Part shown: piece by piece, positions 1-11,837 of the stretch
How positions within the stretch are numbered: position 1 is the first letter of the stretch
How the letters are laid out: the number at the start of each line of letters is the position of its first letter
Assembly (NCBI GenBank): GCA_000827265.1
Contig: KN834854.1
Location: forward strand, 1 to 63,057
From: Collybiopsis luxurians FD-317 M1
Lineage: Eukaryota > Basidiomycota > Agaricomycetes > Agaricales > Omphalotaceae
Direction: 5' to 3'
Length of the DNA stretch: 63,057 nucleotides
Program-made: the position numbers and the translations under genes
Notes under the pieces: generated by a model
Told to the model about the DNA's origin: nothing
The model's input: only the letters and a program-made list of their open reading frames with translations
Databases searched by the model: none

Positions 1-900
1 ACATCAATGAATTATCTAGTTTAACTGTTCCCATTTACAGCAATTAGCCAGTAATTATTCAGACAGAATTCATGTGGATCCTCAGATCAACCAGTTTAAC
101 TGATTGTATTCACACCAATATGAATAGCAAATGGTAATGACAGTAAAGGCACAATGGAAAAATTGAATCTATACAACACAATACTAAATAGCCTACTGAC
201 ACCCAAGCCAACAAAACCTGAACACTGGTTTAACCTGTTAAACCTAAGCTCAAAACCAAGAAAATGCACAAGAGAAGAAATCACACTTACAATGCCCACC
301 TCCTGTTCAGGTCTAGTTAGTTTTGTGGCCCAGGTTTCCTGTTTGGGTGAACAATAACACTCCAGTCAATCCTGCTGGCCATGTTCCAGTTACTTCTCCA
401 GATTTCCAGTTTAAGCTTCTTGGTTAAACAAGGAGACTCCAACTCATTATCACCAACCTGATGTTTGGTTTGAGTTTCTGTAGGTGCCACATGGACATCT
501 ACAGGAGTTAGATTTTGGCTCCAGGTGCAAAAGTAGCACTACTAGGAGTAGATGGGCTGACCTCGAGAGGTCCTAGGGAAGGTGGAGAAGTTGAAGGAGG
601 GGCATCAGGATCAGGACAAAGATTAGTCATGGATGGCAGGGGTTAAGTGAATGAGGCAGTGGTTGCAGCAGCTTTGGCTACAGTAACATCCACTGTTACC
701 ATCCCAGTTTCAGATGAAGGAGATGGAGTAGGCAGGGCAACCACAGCAGCTTCATCTACAGAATCTTTGACTCTTGACATCCTAGGTTCTGATGAAGGAG
801 CTTGAGTGGGCAGGGTGGTTGTGTTAACAATATGGTTCATGATTCTAATGATGTTGTTTTTCAGTTTTGATGTATTTGTATGCATCAACACTTGTTTCAT
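1..900. other. No supported gene
   Basis: Only short open frames occur on both strands, and none has recognisable motifs or a coherent intron-exon pattern. The stretch from about 500 to 900 may be the decayed 5' part of the KDZ relic that follows. I see no terminal repeat here. Confidence 0.4.
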
Positions 901-3068
901 GCAGAAGCACAACAAGCAGAACACCCAGGATCTACCTCGAGAGCATCCAGACTCAGTGTTCATCCCAGAATCAGAGGCAAAATGGTGGGAGGAATATGTG
1001 GCTGACATTCAACCAGATTGTAACCAAACTGAGGCCAATTCAGATAGCATGGTGGAGGACAGCTTTGAAGGATCACTGAAAGTTCCAAAGTCTGTCCTCG
1101 ATGGATGTGAAAGAGCTTCACAGCAGCTGATAGAACCTGAGAAAAAGTGAACACCAAGTACTTCAATTGCACTGTGGTTATGGGCCTTCTGTGCCATCAC
1201 AATTGAGTACCATGGCTAGTAAATATGACTACCACTGGCAAGCATCAACACTACACATTTGCTCTCATTAAAGCTTTTCTCCAACATCTTTGGACTTGCT
1301 ACAAAATTGGACTGCACTATGACATGGCCTGCATCCTCCATCAAAGCTGTATCAAGTGGGGCTTCGAAAAGAATATCTCCACTGCATAGCATTTGCTATC
1401 TCAGTGTTTCATGCCTACAGGCACAGTTGGGCATGTCAGTGTGTGTATCACCCCAGGAAGTCAATAGGGTTCAGTTTGATGGATGGTGAGGGGTGTGAAA
1501 GGCTATGGCACTCTTTGAGCCATCTTATTCTGTACCTGTGAGTTTGTAGAGTGAGTATCCTTCTTTTGTTTTCACTCTCAAAGGATTTGACAAGGATGTT
1601 GAATATCTTTACAACAGTATGACACTTGTCTTTACACCCTGAATTGTCAAATTCACTTTGCGGACTGAGAAAGTTTGGAAAATATTGGCAAATGGATTGT
1701 GAGACAATGGTCTCATACCCTCAAGAAATGCACAGAGGCTGATGAAGATATTTAGAGATTGGGTCAATCTCCCACCTTTCTATGACAGGAATGGGAGAAG
1801 CAATGGCAATCTCAAACCCGACCACTTCTGTGTGAGTAGTTAATTAATTCAAAATTTCCCTAGAGCTGAACAAACCATATCAGGTCAATCTAAACACAGT
1901 AGGAGCAAGGCTGTGGAAGATTCCATGATGCTTCAAAGATTTCAGGATGTCCTTCATGACCAGGCTGTTCCCCTGCACAAGAGACTTGCCAAGCCCTCAT
2001 TGTCTGAGTATGAAGTTGCTGAAGATCAAGTGGAACTCGAGAAAGTAGGAGAGAAGTTAGGCAAAACCACAGAGGCACTGCAAAAACTAGAGTGGTTAGT
2101 TGGGGCTAAAGACCAAGAGGACTACTGCAAAAAGGCAGCTGACCCCTTCCTCACACTGTGCATTAATCTTCAAGTGCTGATGATTCATTCACATGAAAAA
2201 CTAATTGCCTGTAAATTTGAATATCACAGAATTGAATGGACATTCAGGTGCTAGTAGTTTAACAGTATGTCATTAGCACAATTCCTGTTTTCTTTTAACA
2301 TTGAATTCAGTTATAGAGCATGAACATATGCAAGATACAACCAAATGGCAAGATCCTGGCATTCAAACACTGGCAGGGAAATATAATGCACTCTGTGCCA
2401 AGGTGGCTAAAGCTATTCAGAAAAGGTGAGCTCCTTGAAACACTATCCCACCATGCCCCATTCCTATGAAGGAGCTCTTCAACCTTGACATCAACAATGA
2501 AATATGGCAGGATATGGGTTTGGATGAGACAATGGATTTTGAGCGACCACCCTTGTGGCTGTGTGACAGCACCATGATGAAAGGTATCTAGGGTATATTG
2601 GTAAGAGATTGATGTGATAAAGAACTCCAATGATTACACTACAAACAGTGAGCACTTTGTGAGTGGATGGCCAAGGAATGGTGAGTGATGGAGAATTTGA
2701 TCATCTCAGTAGCACAGGAATCTGGTAGGACTCTGTCAATCATTGGTATAGACAACCAACTGGATAGGGAATGCAGGTGTTCATTTCCAACTTCAAGAAT
2801 GCCAGCGACAATTGATCTGTCTTTGTGTAACATGGGAGATGCCCCTTGCAGAGTTATTGCTGGATTTGTCACTGCCCCTGTGTGGACCTTCAGAGGTGGC
2901 TCTGATTGAGCATAAAACTGAAATGTACAATGAATAGCTTGAGGATGTCACCGACAAAGAAGAACCAATAGATGAAGAGGATGAGGTAGATGATATAAAT
3001 GCAGGCGTACTTGAACAATTAGATGGTCTTTGGATAGAGACTGATACAGGCGAGATGGACATAATATA
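900..3068 (+). pseudogene. KDZ-superfamily transposase relic
   Basis: This is a decayed transposase of the KDZ (Kyakuja-Dileera-Zisupton) class that is abundant in Agaricomycetes. Shifted frames on the plus strand give, in order: an acidic N-terminal stretch ending PKSVLDGCE (about 1080-1115), SFTAAD (about 1115), LVNMTTTGKHQHYTFALIKA (about 1212-1275), LHYDMACILHQSCIKWGF (about 1312-1365), FHAYRHSWACQCVYHPRK (about 1410-1460) and DGEGCERLWHSLSHLI (about 1480-1530). All are hallmarks of the catalytic region. A coiled C-terminal part follows in 1913-2254, and an acidic tail runs to about 3068. Many stops (mostly TGA or TAG) and frameshifts break the gene. CpG is nearly absent, consistent with methylation-driven decay. 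No terminal repeats were found. Confidence 0.85.
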
Positions 3069-3540
3069 GAGCAAATGTACAATTATGGTATCTCATCTCT
3101 TAAAATGAATTCAGTCATGATCAAAAAAAAACTGATCAAAGGTTGATCATAGTCCAGAGATTAACAATAACAAAATACACTGTGTAACATAGGTCAGCGA
3201 TGACAACTGAGTTGTATAACAAATATGGACCTTCACTAATGTAATCGAGATGACCATTTTGTAGAGTTATTATATTATTTCTCATCATAAAACAAGTTTA
3301 ACACACTGTGAAAGATGAAGCATATGACTGAAAACTCTAAGAACCACCCACCTCTCTTATAACTGGGCATCTGTGGGATGATGCAGTGGGTATGATCAAT
3401 ACCATGGCACTTTTCTCAATAAGCTGCTCAAGTATCTGAGAAGCAGCAAAGTCATAAATCTAAGAATTGTAGGGTACATTTCTTATCACATCTACATATA
3501 TACTTCCAAGTAAATGATGCCTGCCAAACAGATGTCACAT
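3069..3540. other. AT-rich intergenic stretch
   Basis: No coding frame is supported. A small cluster of TGATCA palindromes lies at about 3117-3150. Otherwise I see nothing. Confidence 0.4.
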
Positions 3541-3932
3541 TTTCAAGTAGATCTGTGGGTCTGTCCAATTCCATAGGTATCCCCAACTGAGCAGGGAAAG
3601 GGCATACCCATAGGCAGGGCATTCCCTATACCTGGGACTCCCCAGTGCAATGGGGATTCCTAACACATGTGAGAGCCCAGGCCTGTGGAGCTACCCAAAT
3701 GGTGGTGCATTCCCACTAAGCTGGGGGCTGACCAGCTTAGTGGGAATGCACCACCATTTGGGTAGCTCCATGGGTGGCAGGAGTTCTTGATGGGCATGGC
3801 CATTGGGACTGCCCTGGAACTTGGGGATGCCCAGATGCTGGGCAGGCATGGGGATTTGACACCAGTTAGATAGATCAAGTTAGGGCCTATAATCTACCTA
3901 ACGTGATATCTGTTTGGGGGTGCCTGAAGTGC
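3541..3932. repeat. Interspersed repeat family A, copy 1, with perfect hairpin
   Basis: GC-richer than its surroundings. Its right part (about 3827-3885) contains GGGGATGC...AGATGCTGGGC, then GGGGATTTG and CCAGTTAGATAGATCAA. The same string occurs in reverse complement at about 11430-11490, so this is a dispersed repeat. Inside it, 3686-3724 and 3732-3770 are exact reverse complements of 39 bases with a 7-base loop (GGGCTGA). No coding frame is supported. Confidence 0.7.
3686..3770. repeat. Perfect 39-bp inverted repeat (hairpin)
   Basis: The left arm begins TGGAGCTACCCAAATGG and the right arm ends CCATTTGGGTAGCTCCA. All 39 positions pair, across a 7-nt loop. A perfect arm in such a decayed neighbourhood implies a recent origin or gene conversion. 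Confidence 0.9.
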
Positions 3933-4600
3933 ATCGCGCACTGTTGATTGCTTGGCTGACATGTGACTGAGGCGCTGAAGCCCGCCCCGATGCGCAACCT
4001 AAAATGGCCCGCAAGGTTTGCAAGTGTATAATAATATTGCCCACTTGCATTACCAAGCTAGGTTATATTACCATGGTACTTGGTATATCAAGTGTAATTA
4101 TATTATATTATTGTCTTGCGCTCCAAGGTTGATGATAGAAATCATTATTTTTAAAGGAGGTGACCCAGGTAGAGAAGGTGATATAGTCGCAGGGAACATT
4201 TTACTATTGCGCAGAAATCCTATATGGGGAAGGGCAAAAGAACATATAAGGAGGAAGGGAATGATAGGGAAGCACAGGTTCAACTGATGCCCCCCTCCCT
4301 GTCAAATAGTGGATCTGGTTCAGAATCAATCTGGAACTTCAAAAGAAGAGTTCAAGTCAAGGAGTCTATAGAACACATAACTAAAAGGAGAGGATTATAT
4401 GAAAGGGAAAGTTAAAAAAAAGATGAGATGTCATCAAACATTTGGGTACAGCGGTCAAATTGAAAGGGGTTTGGTAATAATTGCCATGCGTATCTCTTTT
4501 GAATTGGTAAAGAACTAAGAGCGGTAGCGAGAATAAAGTAAGGAAGGAAAGTTCTGTGCCAGTTGCGATCCGACCGCTCTAGACGAAGGGTCTGGTACCG
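3933..4600. other. Intergenic, no supported gene
   Basis: It lies downstream of the ZZ gene (3' side, minus strand) and is AT-rich with scattered CpG. An 89-codon plus-strand frame at 4018-4287 has no recognisable motif and is not called. Confidence 0.4.
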
Positions 4601-4601
4601 C

Positions 4602-7600
4602 TCAGGCCGAAGTTAGTGTTGAATATTCTGTCTCTGCACAGGTTAATGTTGAAAATCTCATTAGTAGCATTATGCGGTTTGTAATTCTGGTTTCCATGGA
4701 CTGAAACGTTTGCAAGCATTCCCTGATGTCTGCAAGCTGCTCTCCAATGTTATCCAGGCCATTTTTACTTGATGACTCGCAGGCGCACTGACAGGACATG
4801 CAGACACACTGGAAGGTTCTCAAGTTCTCCCTGATGTCTGCAAGCCGCTCTTCAATGCCGGGCATATCCAGACCATTTGTTGGTGAAGGCCTATTGACAT
4901 TCCGACAGAGGATGAGTGTGTGTTTGTAGACATGCCCAAGTAGCTGCTGTTTGGTCCCTGCGCTGTCGGGATTGGCGTGGACAAAGTGGCCCACCGGAGA
5001 ATAGAGATTGTCGAGCCGATCTTTACAAGTCATACAGATCCCTTTTTGATCTACAGAACCATAAAATCGCACATAGAAATTACATAGGATTAATGTTTCA
5101 AATGCCTACCTGGGCATGTCAAGCAATACCAGTATGGCCGCTTAAGGGTCGACCGGCATTCGTAACACACTCTAGAGACACTGTCTGTTGTATCTACAAC
5201 TACAAAATCAGTGGAACTGGACAGTATCCATACACTCCGATATTGAGTTGTTTACCTTCAGTGCGCAACTGCTTTGCAATTTCTACAGCAGCCCCCAAAA
5301 GAACGCTGCTTTCCCTTCGGGCGGAACAGCAATATCGCAGCTGTAGCATGTCGTGTGATGGAATGTGATGCATACCGTCTTCCTTACGGTCTACAGCTTT
5401 GTTGATACATTCGGCGCAAAAGTCCATGGTGGCTGAGGCCACTGCACTCACAGGATGGAACCTGAGGCAGTCTAAACAGACAAACCGGGTGTCGATGATT
5501 CTAGGCTGATGAACCAGCTCACAAACCTTGCCCCTAGGTGGATGTGGTCAATGAAAACTGGCTCAACTAAGCTGCAATATTAGCACAAACCAATGTACAA
5601 CTTTTCTTCGCTGTAAACAGGCACTGAGGGACCGATAGAATCGGAAGTCTTTCCTTGAGCAGCAGGAAACCAGTGTCAAGAATTCTTCCATTTCGTCGTC
5701 AGACAAAGGGTTACCAGCCCGCCAAAGCAAAGGTGACTCCAATTCATGGAGCCTAGGGAAGAGCTCGAGGAATCGACGCCGGATCTGCCTCCGGTTCTGC
5801 AAGTAGATCCAGCCAGTAAATTTCCTCTTCTTAATCCTTAACAGGGTGATCACACTGTTTACAGCAAGATGCCATCGCTCTCGGGCTGAGTTAGGGTTAG
5901 CTGACCCGGCACTCACATTGACTAATTTGCAAATGCCCAGCTTGGCAATATTGAGTTGGAATGCCCCATGGATCTTATTGAAATCTTCAAAGATAGTGTT
6001 GCATGAGCCCCATTCGCCAAATATCTGGCTGCGCTCAGGATTCAGCCTGCCCTGATACCGCCATGTAATAGCTTGCCCGTAAGTATACCTCTTGTTAAGG
6101 GTGATAGATTCGCCATTGACTTGACCCTCTATGGAGAATTCTCCAATGTTATCCGATCCACTTCCCGAGATATAGCCATCCCATTCCGGGACTAGGAGAT
6201 CTATGACGCCAGCGGGATACCTTGTAGTAAACGCGCCGCCATAATCGAGCGAGTACGAATAGGAGCCGCACCAGGAAGGCCGTGACCCTGCCGGAGAGCC
6301 ATCTAGCAAAGGTATAGAGCTCCCAAAATCATCGGGTTCAGTATATACTTCAACATCCAATGAATCCGCGATAGCTGGGTGCAACAACTCGCCAGGTGGG
6401 ACAGCGTGGACAGCGTCGATATCCGCTAAGGAAGGGTCAGATACTTGCTGGACTGGAATGACATGTTTGACATCCTCGAAGGTATCAGTAGAGCGAAGAT
6501 CGTCCCTATTGCCATACATCGTGGTCCAATATTTACTTGCGAGTAAATCCTCTGGGAATTTTGTATAATAGAACTTTTGGAAGATCATAAGTACAGAAGC
6601 TCCCGTCCAATGCCAAATAAACTGTGCTTACAATGCCGTTCGAAGTTCGGCGTAATTGCTCTCTAAAATTGAGACTCTGTTGTTGACATACAGCTGAGGT
6701 GGAATTATTGCACTGACCGGGAGATTAGTCCTTGAGCTCACCTTGTAAGCTTTCCACTTGGAAGCTGATAGCTTCATGAACTATTCTGAGCGAATCCAAG
6801 ATATTGCCAACTTCCTTGGGGTCGATGGCGTGAGTTGTTGCCAATCGGAGAACTTGGTAAACTCGGAAGAAAAGCAGGTAGACTAGACACATGACATTCT
6901 GTGATAAAGTTCCAGGACTGAAGTTAGCATCTTACAATGATAAGTGGACATAGCAGAACCTTGACCAAGCCACCAGGACCGGTGACCAGCTGAAGCGAGT
7001 TCTTGGCATCAACCCTATATTTCAGAATCTGAAGCATGTTCCGCATCCTCTCCTCCTCGGACTTCATGTAGCATTCAAAACGTGGAAAGACCTCCTCGTC
7101 GTCATCGATGTCATCTATGGCATCACACACGCCAGCAAGCAGTCTATCTGTTGAGAGCGATATAGAGGGTCCAGAAACGAAGACTTTAACGGCTTGGCCA
7201 TTGATAGGAAGGGTCTGCTGGGTTAGATTTTCAATGTGGTACAGAAGAACTTGGATGCGATTATAATAGTACTTCATAGTCAGAGGGAAGCCTACCGTCC
7301 AAAACGTCATCCATTTTGCTAGGCTGTCCCAATTTATGAGCGACTTCGCAGTCCATAAGACTAGTCTGAATTTACCTCCAGTTCTTTGGTCGAGCAGCAG
7401 TAAAGGTATTAACTTTTTCCGTTGAGACTATGGTAGAAGACTCATTGTTCAAAGCTTCAAGAAGTTTTTGTATTCTCGGGAGCGTGATGTACTCTAGGGC
7501 CCAATCGTCCTTTTCGTAGTTTTGGGTGAGGTTCCAATTCATTGCGTCGGTGCCATTCATATTTTCCTGGACTTGAGAGGCTTTCACTAAGTGGACAATG

Positions 7601-9082
7601 GCAGGTATTCTTTCCATCAGCCGTCGATCTGTAGATTGTAAATTCTTTCGGCGTTCGGAATAATTTTTGCGAACAGCCATGGCCATAGATTGGGCATTCG
7701 TTGTACTTTTCCAGCCCTGAATAAGTATTAGCCAAGGTAACTTCCGTTTTCAAAACACTTTCCATTTCTTGCCAGATCTGATTGAGTTCCTACAAGTAAT
7801 GTCATCAGTCGCTGGCCCATTGATCGATAGAGAAACTATTACCGGATTAACAATTCGCTCATCAGGATCTTTTACCAAGGTATTATCAGCATCTTCCACC
7901 AGTTCATCATCAATGTTCCAGTCCTTGTCTTTTTCTATTTTCGCTGAAGTATCCCGTAAGTGCTTTAACTGAGCCTCGAATTTGGCAAAGAATGGTCCAC
8001 GATTCTTTGCGATCAAGTCAGCCACCTTCTTCGGAATGGCACACTTGATCTCAAGCATCCTGTTCATCTTCTCTTTCGGTGAAGATAGTTTTGAATCTGG
8101 CTCCCCGCTCCTCCTGATCAGTTCCCCCATAAGTGCATCATTTTTCAAGACCTCTTTGGCACCCCCATGTAAATCAATGAAGCGTCGTGACTCGCGCTCC
8201 TCGTTCGAGCGGAGCTCCCGAAGGAGAACATCCATGGGCATGTCGTCACCTACAGCTTTGAAGGAATTCGATATCTCAGCGAACGTGTCTTCCTTTAATG
8301 GCATAGGAATATCGATGTAAGGAGTAATATGACGGTAAAGGCCGTCCCTGTGTTTTTGAAACGAATTAATGAAGATTTTAAATTCGTAGTCCCATTCCGG
8401 CGACCTGAAGGATTTAACTTCCGGAAAGATTGGAATTCGGGAACAAAATCTAAGGAACAAAATACTTACCGCTCGTATGTGTGCTCTGAAAAGTGTCACA
8501 CGTCGCCGAGTATTCCTTGATATCATTGGCTACGGCCTTGATATGCTTCTGCAAGCAAGTTTGAATTGATTCGCCAAAGATATTTTTCTTGGCTCCCGAA
8601 ATCCCTTTTAAGCTACCCAAATTAAAATTAGTATAATAGATACACTCAGCACTGCCAAATTTACATGAGCATGACAATGAACATGTCGTTCATAGCAATG
8701 CGGACAGCCAAGGCACGTTTGTCGTTTGTGCGATGATCGTATTCCAGTTTGATAGCCGTTTTGAAGGCTAGAATAACTTCTTTCGGTAATGATGGCGTGT
8801 CAGAATGGTTCCAAGGCATCAAGTGAGAGCTTACCAGCAGTGAAGGGGTGTACTTTCTGGAGGGCTTCTAGTTCGCCTAGGAGCGGTCCTGACTGCCTGT
8901 TCAATTCATCTATCTTCATCTGCAAACGTTGAATAGCATTCTTTGTCTCAGGAGTTGCTTGGTGAACGCTGGACGTCTTGGATTGGGATGCCTCGATAGT
9001 TTGTCCTGCCGCAGGAAAGACATGAACGCAAATGTACAATATGGAAAAGTCTGCTGAACGTACCGAGCTGATAGGCCTCCAT
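4602..9082 (-). CDS. Tandem ZZ-type zinc finger protein with STAND-like helical N-terminus
   Basis: A multi-exon gene that appears intact. The ATG at 9082 opens MEAYQLG. Early exons with canonical splice sites are 9082-9064, 9006-8835, 8779-8665, 8612-8470 and 8417 to about 7760; further exons continue to the stop at 4602-4604. The N-terminus has a short coiled coil (IQRLQMKIDEL), HPFTAEVILAFKTAIKLE and NDKRALAVRIAMNDMF, a pattern of fungal STAND N-terminal helical domains. The centre carries LLVPEWDGYISGSGSDNIGE followed by a beta-rich stretch (about 6200-5980). The C-terminus has two ZZ-like fingers: FVCLDC...MDFCAEC...HHIPSH (about 5490-5370) and VCYEC...YWYCLTC...ICMTC with later His (about 5190-4900, split by an intron at 5117-5057). 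No nucleotide-binding (NACHT/NB-ARC) module is visible. One intron near 7716-7793 has an ambiguous donor. The function is unknown; proteins of this build are often discussed in fungal self/non-self contexts, which is inference here. Confidence 0.75.
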
Positions 9083-9127
9083 TTTCCCAGACTTGCCGTA
9101 GGAAGTCGATGTGGAAAGAAACAGTGT

Positions 9128-9135
9128 TATTTATC
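9128..9135 (-). promoter_or_regulatory. TATA-like element upstream of the ZZ gene
   Basis: The minus strand reads ATAAATAA about 46-53 bases before the chosen ATG at 9082. It sits at the edge of the tandem repeat that starts near 9134, so the repeat may supply part of the promoter. Weak evidence: sequence only. Confidence 0.3.
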
Positions 9136-9487
9136 GAGTTTTCCTGACCTGTGTCCAACTATGGATCGATTTTGACATGAGAAGAAATCGGTGAATAGTA
9201 ACCCCGTCCGCTTCTTTCAACATTCTATGTGTCCAATTATGGATCTGCTTCCATGCCCCTGATGGCTTGGTGCTTTCCTCAGAAGTCTCCACGGCCCAAT
9301 ATTGCTCTGTATACAGCGCTTCAGCTTGCAGGATGAATTGAGAGGAGATCGGCGAATAGTAACCCCGTCGCCTTGCTTTAACATCCTGTGTGTCCAACTA
9401 TGGATGGATTTCACATAAATTCAATAAAAATCAATAATCGTAGATAGATAGATAGGTCAATATTACACAGCAAGGCCCGCATTTGGA
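9134..9487 (-). repeat. Tandem repeat D, copy 1 (unit about 162-165 bp)
   Basis: Read on the minus strand, a unit containing ATCCATAGTTGGACACA, then GGCGACGGGGTTACTATTC and CCAAGCCATCAGGGGCAT recurs with starts near 9403, 9241 and (truncated) 9165. It is preceded by a short GATA/TATC run at about 9440-9455. The same array occurs in the opposite orientation at 58234-58650. It lies directly upstream of the ZZ gene. Confidence 0.8.
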
Positions 9488-9643
9488 ACAACGGAGAGGA
9501 GCGAGGCTAAAATGGACTTACATGTTGCCTAAATTTAAATAAAAAGTTCCGGGGCACTCGAGGCAGACTTCTATTCATAACATTATGTCTTCCTTGCGCT
9601 GTAACACGGTATCTAAATACCGCAATCGAGATTTAGTTGCCTC

Positions 9644-9875
9644 TTACAGCCATTTAGTTATTTCTAGCATTGTTTTCGAAAAATGCACCTTACCGATTGT
9701 ATTTACGTACAAATAAACTCCCAATTCATTGCTCAACGAGAATGTCGCCAAATGTACAGCTGTCCCGGCATCAGTGGAGCAATGAATAGAATGCTTGTCT
9801 TGCAGTAAACACGATCACTAAGATCACTAAGGTGCGTTTTCGAAAACAATCCCAGAAATAACCAAATAGCTGTAA
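9644..9875. mobile_element. Fold-back/MITE-like element with 48-bp arms
   Basis: The left arm, 9644-9692 (TTACAGCCATTTAGTTATTT to ATGCACCTTA), is the near-exact reverse complement of the right arm, 9828-9875. Differences are mainly transitions. The 135-bp centre has no coding frame. No target duplication is clear, so it is either an old MITE or a simple fold-back repeat. Confidence 0.7.
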
Positions 9876-10411
9876 GCGAACTTACGCGAACATCGGAACA
9901 GGGGCTCTTGGCCCCTTCAGTGATCCCTGTGGATTATCTGTTCTTAGCGCCGCCAGGGCGGCAATCCCCGACTGGGATGGAGAGTGTGAACAAGCGACAA
10001 AACCGACGAGAAAATAATACATATCTGATTACAACTGAGTGAATAATTATTTTGTATCATGTGCCGACACCCTATTTGTTAAACACGTATATCTACAGTT
10101 CCAGTCTAAGCAATGTGTAGCAAAATGCCAGGTATACCATAAGTCATCATGTTTGAACTTACTGGTTGATAACTGTTAGTAGTAATCATTACCAGAATCT
10201 AGAATGGGTGACCAACTGCTGTCCCATATTCCCATTCCACCTCATAGCAATCTCTGAAGGGCTGGACAGGGGAGTTGGCAGATACAATGGTCATCACAAC
10301 TAATATTCCTGAAGGCTGTCAATCCTAATTCAACAAGCCTGCTCCATATTGGATCATTGAATTGTACTGGAGGAAATTTTGTATTTCGTAACAGGACATG
10401 ACATTCTAATG
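9876..10411. other. Intergenic, no supported gene
   Basis: A short GC-rich patch at about 9895-10000 shows small palindromes (CTTGGCCCC, GCCGCCAGGGCGGC). No coding evidence. This is a border between CpG-containing and CpG-depleted sequence. Confidence 0.35.
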
Positions 10412-11023
10412 TCAGTTCGGGATAGAGAAGAATGGCATGAGTTGCAGAAATGATAGTAGTGTGGGCAGTGGAAGGTGTAGAAAGAATGTTTTTCCAGATG
10501 CAGAAAGAATGTGTTTCCAGATGCAGAAACTCTTTGTTTCGACCACCGAAATACCTTTAGAGCCGAATCTATCACAGTGTGAGACACTATGCACAGTAAT
10601 GGTATAACAAGGTTTTATGGTCACTTGATTAGAAGTAAATCTTGCCTGTGTCAGTTTTGAAACACCGCACAAATGACAGCAGACTACATACCCAAAATTG
10701 GTGAGGGATAGATGCGCCGGATCCTTACAGTTAAAACCCATAAGTATATCAAAACAATGTGGGGCATTTACATTGACAATGCCCACACCTGCCATTGCAG
10801 ATGATTCTACAATAACTGCAGAGGTCGCTGAATGGAAAATCTGTAATTTTTTGAAAGAGAATAATTTAAGGAAGACATCAATGATATCGAGGGGATCTAA
10901 ATGATAGCTGGTCATAAGCTCGGAATTGCTTATCATCCTGTATAGTGCTGGTTGTAAGTCAGCATCGGGAATGGGAAGTATGGTCAGTGTGTCGGGCTGG
11001 GTGAACCAATTTGGTAAATCCAT
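10412..11023 (-). CDS. Hypothetical protein, 203 codons
   Basis: An uninterrupted minus-strand frame starting MDLPNWFTQPDTL. I do not recognise the family. Its C-terminal part includes a direct duplication (AGAAAGAATGTNTTTCCAGA twice at about 10478-10526 on the plus strand), so the true 3' end may differ. A TATATATA run at about 11068-11078 lies some 50 bases upstream and could be its TATA box. The surrounding DNA is moderately CpG-poor, so it may be a transposon passenger or a chance frame. Confidence 0.3.
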   Translation of the reverse strand: MDLPNWFTQPDTLTILPIPDADLQPALYRMISNSELMTSYHLDPLDIIDVFLKLFSFKKLQIFHSATSAVIVESSAMAGVGIVNVNAPHCFDILMGFNCKDPAHLSLTNFGYVVCCHLCGVSKLTQARFTSNQVTIKPCYTITVHSVSHCDRFGSKGISVVETKSFCIWKHILSASGKTFFLHLPLPTLLSFLQLMPFFSIPN

Positions 11024-11385
11024 TGCAACGGATAAAGAGCTAGAACTGTGGGAATATAAAGAGAGGCCATATATATACAGGTCATTTCGAACATATATCT
11101 CACAATTTCTCTATGGACGCTGACTACATCTACCAAAGGAGACATTTATTTGACAGGTCCGCTGTCTCCGATGTTTCTTTTGCTATAAGCAGTATGAAAC
11201 CAGTAAGTTTTCTTGTGGCTGTATTTGTACACTTGCTGACAACTGCTTCTAGCTGTACACTCAAATTTACAAGTGTTTTTTTGCTTCAGGTTTCAAAGAG
11301 GGAATTCTTGTTCCCATTCTTCTTCATCATGGCAGGAGACACTATCAATGTATTGGTGATGTTGAGGTTCAATCATGGATAGATC

Positions 11386-11545
11386 ACTTCAGGCAGCCCC
11401 CTCATATATCAAGTTTGGTAGATCTTTGGCCCCACATTGATCTACCTAACTGGTATCAAATCCCCAAGCCAGCCTAGCATCTGTGCATCCCCAAACTGCC
11501 TGACACCTATGAAGGGAGTGGGGCATCCCTTCATGTGCCAAAGGA
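11386..11545 (-). repeat. Interspersed repeat family A, copy 2
   Basis: Contains ATCTACCTAACTGGTATCAA, AATCCCC and AGCATCTGTGCATCCCC, the reverse complement of the right part of the copy at 3827-3885. Only part of the family is present and the hairpin is not. Confidence 0.65.
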
Positions 11546-11837
11546 GTCTCAAAATGTTACAGTCAGAAGCTACATTATGATACTTGCTATAATCTTTTCT
11601 ATCTTTCGAGTAAAATTTAGATATAATTTGTAATTTGGCTACTTTTGCTAGTAGAAGTCAGGTAGGAAATCAGTGTGCTGGATTGTGCTCATTACATCTT
11701 ACTGCATTAAATGTTGTGTTAAAAGTCACAATATTTTGTGTACCCTTTTAATCTTTATATTGCAGATATAGATTCCACATGTTCTGCAATGTATTTCCAT
11801 TGTTTTTCTTATCATGATCAATTTTGAAAATTTCAGT

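Noticed and set aside
643..1008. 121-codon minus-strand ORF
   Set aside because: Antisense to the KDZ relic, with no motif.
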